DNA from: JAAFIW01 sp031414805
Lineage (GTDB): Bacteria > Pseudomonadota > Gammaproteobacteria > Burkholderiales > Burkholderiaceae_C
Length of the DNA: 64,000 nucleotides
Reading direction: 5' to 3'
NCBI GenBank assembly: GCA_031414805.1
Contig: JANOQJ010000014.1
Span: forward strand, 1 to 64,000
The translations under genes were made by a program, and so were the position numbers. Positions within the stretch are counted from its first letter, which is position 1; each line of letters starts with the position of its first letter. The notes beneath the pieces are model-generated. The model searched no databases, had not been told where the DNA came from, and saw only the letters and a list, made by a program, of their open reading frames with translations. This document shows, piece after piece, positions 61,296 through 64,000 of this stretch.

Positions 61296-61463
61296 TTATC
61301 CGGCCTTCGCCGGTGAGGACCACTCATCGTCGGCCACCGGTGGCTGGCCACCGTTGCGGTTCAGCAGCGCCAGCGCGGCTTCCAGGCTGCCGTTGGCTGC
61401 CCGCTCCACAAAGCAAGGGGCAGTGGTCTTCATGCTTGCCAGCTGTTCAGCCACCGCAGGCAT
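61296..61463 (-). CDS. Small ORF downstream of the antitoxin gene
   Basis: A 55-codon frame that begins four bases after the antitoxin stop (MPAVAEQLASMKTTAPCFVE) and ends VADDEWSSPAKAG. The middle (NGSLEAALALLNRNGGQPP) looks like real protein rather than random translation. No clear ribosome site. It might be a third member of the operon or the remnant of an older gene. Confidence 0.35.
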   Translation of the reverse strand: MPAVAEQLASMKTTAPCFVERAANGSLEAALALLNRNGGQPPVADDEWSSPAKAG

Positions 61464-61467
61464 TTGG

Positions 61468-61713
61468 CTAAGACGCCACGCGTTGGTCGAAATCCGTCGC
61501 TGGCAAATCGGGCACGGCATTCAGGAACTGTTCAAAGTCGCTTCGCTGGGCCTTTGCAGCCTCGACCTTTAGATAGTCCAAAGTCATGACGGATGCCATT
61601 TTTTCCGCTGCTGCGCTAGCGATGAACTGGTTCACCGAAATGTCGTCACGTGCTGCCAGTTCCTTGATTTTTTGGTGTACCGAGTTAGGCAAACGTACGG
61701 TTAATGCGGTCAT
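61468..61713 (-). CDS. Ribbon-helix-helix antitoxin (HicB-like)
   Basis: An 81-residue protein whose first 45 residues form a ribbon-helix-helix DNA-binding motif (ALTVRLPNSVHQKIKELAAR, then DDISVNQFIASAAAEKM). The C-terminal tail probably neutralises the toxin. It overlaps the PIN gene upstream by four bases, and the pair is expected to repress its own promoter. Confidence 0.87.
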   Translation of the reverse strand: MTALTVRLPNSVHQKIKELAARDDISVNQFIASAAAEKMASVMTLDYLKVEAAKAQRSDFEQFLNAVPDLPATDFDQRVAS

Positions 61714-62132
61714 GGTGTGCTCCTGAGCAGATTCAAAAATTCGCCTGGCGTGATAGCTGCAATTTTGAGCGATTCAGCACGCTGAAAGTCTTTCACGTTG
61801 TGCGTCACGATGTAGGTGCTGCCCGATGCCGCAGCGCACTCCAGGACCATGTCGTCATCGGGGTCGCGCAAAAAAGGGCGCCACAGAAAGTGAACGTCCT
61901 GCAAATGCGCAACCGATGCAAGATAGCGAACAAAACCCAATGCCTGCCCCGCAGTTACCCCCGGCGGATGATGGTCAGACCCGGACAAAACGTCTTGCCA
62001 CTCGGTGTACAGCGCCACCGTCAGGGCTATTTGAAAACGCGACGACGGCAGCATGGACACCAATTGAAAGCTGGCCCCATTGCGCGAACGTGTCGCTGCA
62101 ACCAGCACAGAGGTGTCTAGAACAATTTTCAT
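61710..62132 (-). CDS. PIN-domain toxin (VapC-like, PIN_3)
   Basis: A 140-residue PIN-domain ribonuclease. Acidic residues of the active site are visible: D6 in IVLDTSVLVAATRSRNG, E in TEWQDVL, and D residues in RDPDDDMVLECAA, followed by VTHNVKDF. In PIN toxins such proteins cleave RNA. Here the toxin gene precedes the antitoxin gene, with a four-base overlap. It is divergent from earP, with only 58 bases between starts. Confidence 0.87.
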   Translation of the reverse strand: MKIVLDTSVLVAATRSRNGASFQLVSMLPSSRFQIALTVALYTEWQDVLSGSDHHPPGVTAGQALGFVRYLASVAHLQDVHFLWRPFLRDPDDDMVLECAAASGSTYIVTHNVKDFQRAESLKIAAITPGEFLNLLRSTP

Positions 62133-62190
62133 GGTTACACCAGTGTAACTATGAATTCAGTCTTCATGAATGCGTGTCGCAGACAATCCA

Positions 62191-63318
62191 ATGATGCCAA
62201 CCAAACTCTGGGACATCTTCTGCCGCGTCATCGACAACCATGGCGACCTGGGCGTTTGCTGGCGGTTGGCGGTGGATTTGGCCTCGCGCGGGCAGCGGGT
62301 GCGGCTGTGGGTGGACGAGCCGGGTGGCTTGGCATGGATGGCTCCGACAGCCTACCCCGGCGTTGACGTGTTCGCATGGACAGAAAACACGGTATTTCCT
62401 GCTCCGGGCGATGTCGTCATTGAAGCCTTTGGCTGTGAAATTGCTCCTTCTTTTATAGCTGCTTCAGCAGAATTTATAAGGGCTGGTGGCCTAAAAGGCT
62501 TTAAACCGCCCGTCTGGATCAACCTGGAATACCTGAGCGCTGAAAAACACGTCGAGCGGCTGCACACCCTGCCCTCACCCGTGCTCGCGGGTCCCGGCGC
62601 GGGGTTGACCAAATACTTTTTCTACCCGGGCTTCACGCCGCGCACCGGCGGCTTGCTACGCGAGGCTGATCTGCAGAACCGCCAAGCCCGGTTTGACCGC
62701 ACCGCCTGGCTGGCCCAGCAAAGCGTTCCCTGGCGTGGCGAGCGTTTGATTTCGCTGTTTTGCTACGAGCCGCCTGGCCTGCCAGCGCTGCTGGAGCAAC
62801 TGGCCAGCGACCCGCAACCCACGGTGGTGCTGGTGACCGCCGGGCGGGCTGCGCACGCAGTTCGCGAGTGGACGGCAAGCCAAGGCTTGGGGCAACCAAT
62901 TAGTAGTCAAATTGGCCACCATCCCCTACAAATGCTGCTCAAGCAGCTATCATTTTTATATCTTCCCCTGCTCTCACAAACTGACTTTGACCACTTGCTG
63001 TGGGCCTGCGATTTCAACCTGGTGCGCGGTGAAGACTCCCTGGTGCGCGCCATCTGGGCTGGTCAGCCCTTTGCCTGGCACATCTACCCACAGCACGACG
63101 ACGCCCACCACACTAAGCTGCAAGCATTCTTGGAGGTGATGCAAGCACCCACCGATTTGCAAGACTTTCACCTCACCTACAACGGCATGACGAATCTGCC
63201 ATTTCCCCCGTTGAACCTGCCTGCCTGGGGTGACGCCGCGCAAGCTGCACGCGCTCGGTTGCTGGCGCAAACCGACCTGTGCAGCCAGTTGATGGGTTTC
63301 GTCGCCGAACGCAGCTAA
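62191..63318 (+). CDS. earP: EF-P arginine rhamnosyltransferase EarP
   Basis: A 375-residue GT-B-type enzyme that uses dTDP-rhamnose to rhamnosylate Arg32 of EF-P. WDIFCRVIDNHGDLGVCWRL at the N-terminus, VWINLEYLSAE, and the C-terminal FNLVRGEDSLVRAIWAGQPF are typical. The start MMPTKLWDIF at 62191 fits the family; an ATG at 62170 is in frame. Two palindromic elements lie inside (residues 84-106 and 237-259). efp follows directly. Confidence 0.95.
   Translation: MMPTKLWDIFCRVIDNHGDLGVCWRLAVDLASRGQRVRLWVDEPGGLAWMAPTAYPGVDVFAWTENTVFPAPGDVVIEAFGCEIAPSFIAASAEFIRAGGLKGFKPPVWINLEYLSAEKHVERLHTLPSPVLAGPGAGLTKYFFYPGFTPRTGGLLREADLQNRQARFDRTAWLAQQSVPWRGERLISLFCYEPPGLPALLEQLASDPQPTVVLVTAGRAAHAVREWTASQGLGQPISSQIGHHPLQMLLKQLSFLYLPLLSQTDFDHLLWACDFNLVRGEDSLVRAIWAGQPFAWHIYPQHDDAHHTKLQAFLEVMQAPTDLQDFHLTYNGMTNLPFPPLNLPAWGDAAQAARARLLAQTDLCSQLMGFVAERS
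62440..62507 (+). repeat. Palindromic element copy 17 (inside earP, sense)
   Basis: ATTGCTCCTTCTTTT, core ATAGCTGCTTCAGCA (62455-62469), then GAATTTATAAGGGCTGGTGG and a CCTAAAAGGCTTTAAA tail. Sense direction, centre TC, read as FIAASAEFIRAGGLKGF. Confidence 0.93.
62900..62965 (-). repeat. Palindromic element copy 18 (inside earP, antisense)
   Basis: On the minus strand: AGATATAAAAATG, core ATAGCTGCTTGAGCA (62936-62950), then GCATTTGTAGGGGATGGTGG and a CCAATTTGACTACTAATT tail. Antisense to the gene and in a phase different from the other antisense copies (read as MLLKQLS). Centre TG. Confidence 0.9.
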
Positions 63319-63392
63319 AATCATGGGCTTTGTGCAGGGGCTCCGGCCCTTGTCGGCCCACCTTCCCTCCCCCAGAACCTCAAGCAAACCTT

Positions 63393-63947
63393 ATGAAAAT
63401 CGCCCAAGAAATTCGCGCCGGCAACGTCATCATGCACGGCAAAGACCCCATGGTCGTGCTGAAAACCGAGTACAGCCGGGGCGGCCGCAACTCCGCCACT
63501 GTGCGCATGAAGCTCAAAAGCCTGATTGCCAACTTCGGCACCGAGGTCGTGTTCAAGGCCGACGACAAGATGGACCAGGTCATTCTGGACAAGAAAGACT
63601 GCACCTACTCCTACTTCGCCGACCCGATGTACGTGTGCATGGACGCCGAGTTCAACCAGTACGAAGTCGAAGCCGAAAACATGGGCGACACGCTGAACTA
63701 CCTGGAAGACGGCATGGGCCTGGAAGTGGTGTTCTACGACGGAAAAGCCATTTCAGTCGAGCTGCCTACCAGCGTGGAGCGCGAAATCACCTGGACTGAG
63801 CCCGCCGTCAAGGGCGACACCTCTGGCAAGGTCTTGAAGCCAGCCAAGATCGCCACGGGCTTTGAAATTGGCGTGCCGATTTTTGTGGCCCAGGGTGACA
63901 AGGTGGAGATTGATACGCGGACGGGCGAATACAGGAAACGCGTCTGA
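63393..63947 (+). CDS. efp: Translation elongation factor P
   Basis: A 184-residue tRNA-shaped factor that relieves ribosome stalling at polyproline. Three beta-barrel domains are present. The modified tip residue is an arginine at position 32 (SRGGRNSA), which is the EarP-type substrate rather than the lysine of the EpmA/B type. The start MKIAQEIRAG at 63393 is universal; the longer upstream frame overlaps earP and is rejected. Confidence 0.98.
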   Translation: MKIAQEIRAGNVIMHGKDPMVVLKTEYSRGGRNSATVRMKLKSLIANFGTEVVFKADDKMDQVILDKKDCTYSYFADPMYVCMDAEFNQYEVEAENMGDTLNYLEDGMGLEVVFYDGKAISVELPTSVEREITWTEPAVKGDTSGKVLKPAKIATGFEIGVPIFVAQGDKVEIDTRTGEYRKRV

Positions 63948-64000
63948 CCAGCCGCGTAGCCGCAAACGCGTCTGACCCTGCGTCGACTTGAAAGAGGCTC

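Overview
The window is a contiguous chromosomal segment of a betaproteobacterium, most likely Comamonadaceae (Rhodoferax/Polaromonas-like). The basis is gene order and protein content recognised by eye: a 14-gene nuo operon followed by a DUF2818 gene, rpsO-pnp, rpsF-priB-rpsR-rplI, pyrG-kdsA-eno-ftsB, earP-efp with an Arg32-type EF-P, and short dispersed repeats of a kind I associate with this family. No search could be run.

Layout. 1-1.6 kb: 3' end of an IS630-type transposase, then DUF1178, Nudix hydrolase and DUF2818 genes. 1.6-16.2 kb: complete complex I operon nuoA-N on the minus strand. 16.2-18.7 kb: tRNA-Leu(GAG), secG, tpiA and a quinone oxidoreductase. 18.7-21.4 kb: rpsO-pnp. 21.4-26.2 kb: aminotransferase with a divergent Lrp regulator, a periplasmic binding protein, Hsp20 and tsaD. 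26.3-33.6 kb (plus strand): pyrG, kdsA, DUF1330, a membrane protein, eno, ftsB, pnuC and a NadR-like kinase. 33.6-36.3 kb: a small accessory island (Mrr-like nuclease, transposase remnant, two unknown genes). 36.4-42.5 kb: hslO, gamma-carbonic anhydrase, DUF455, dnaB, the S6 operon and a lineage-specific gene. 42.6-50.3 kb: MHS transporter, DUF4212/sodium symporter pair, and ppsA with its divergent regulator. 50.4-53.2 kb: ppiD, tRNA-Val(TAC), HU. 53.2-57.8 kb: tartrate/D-malate dehydrogenase with a haloacetate-dehalogenase-like hydrolase and a divergent LysR regulator, a DMT exporter and pgsA. 57.9-64 kb: two TonB-like envelope proteins, a uvrC interrupted by an in-frame amber codon, a PIN/RHH toxin-antitoxin pair, earP and efp.

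The most interesting signal cuts across the genes. A roughly 65-70 bp element with core ATAGCTGCTTGAGCAGTATT occurs 18 times. Eight copies are intergenic and ten lie inside protein genes (nuoJ, nuoG, tpiA, an ABC binding protein, pnuC, the NadR-like gene, the DUF455 gene, uvrC, and twice in earP). The palindrome arms CTGCT/AGCAG are almost invariant and the variation sits in the central dinucleotide. All five coding copies read in the sense direction have TC at the centre, which turns the TGA stop of the intergenic form into TCA, and all five use one reading frame (peptide core IAASA). Four of the five coding copies read in the opposite direction share another frame (core A-x-A-A-I). This resembles, in principle, the protein-coding palindromic elements of Rickettsia, but as a different sequence family. 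A second, GC-rich repeat separates nuoC from nuoD and appears to add about 30 residues to the aminotransferase.
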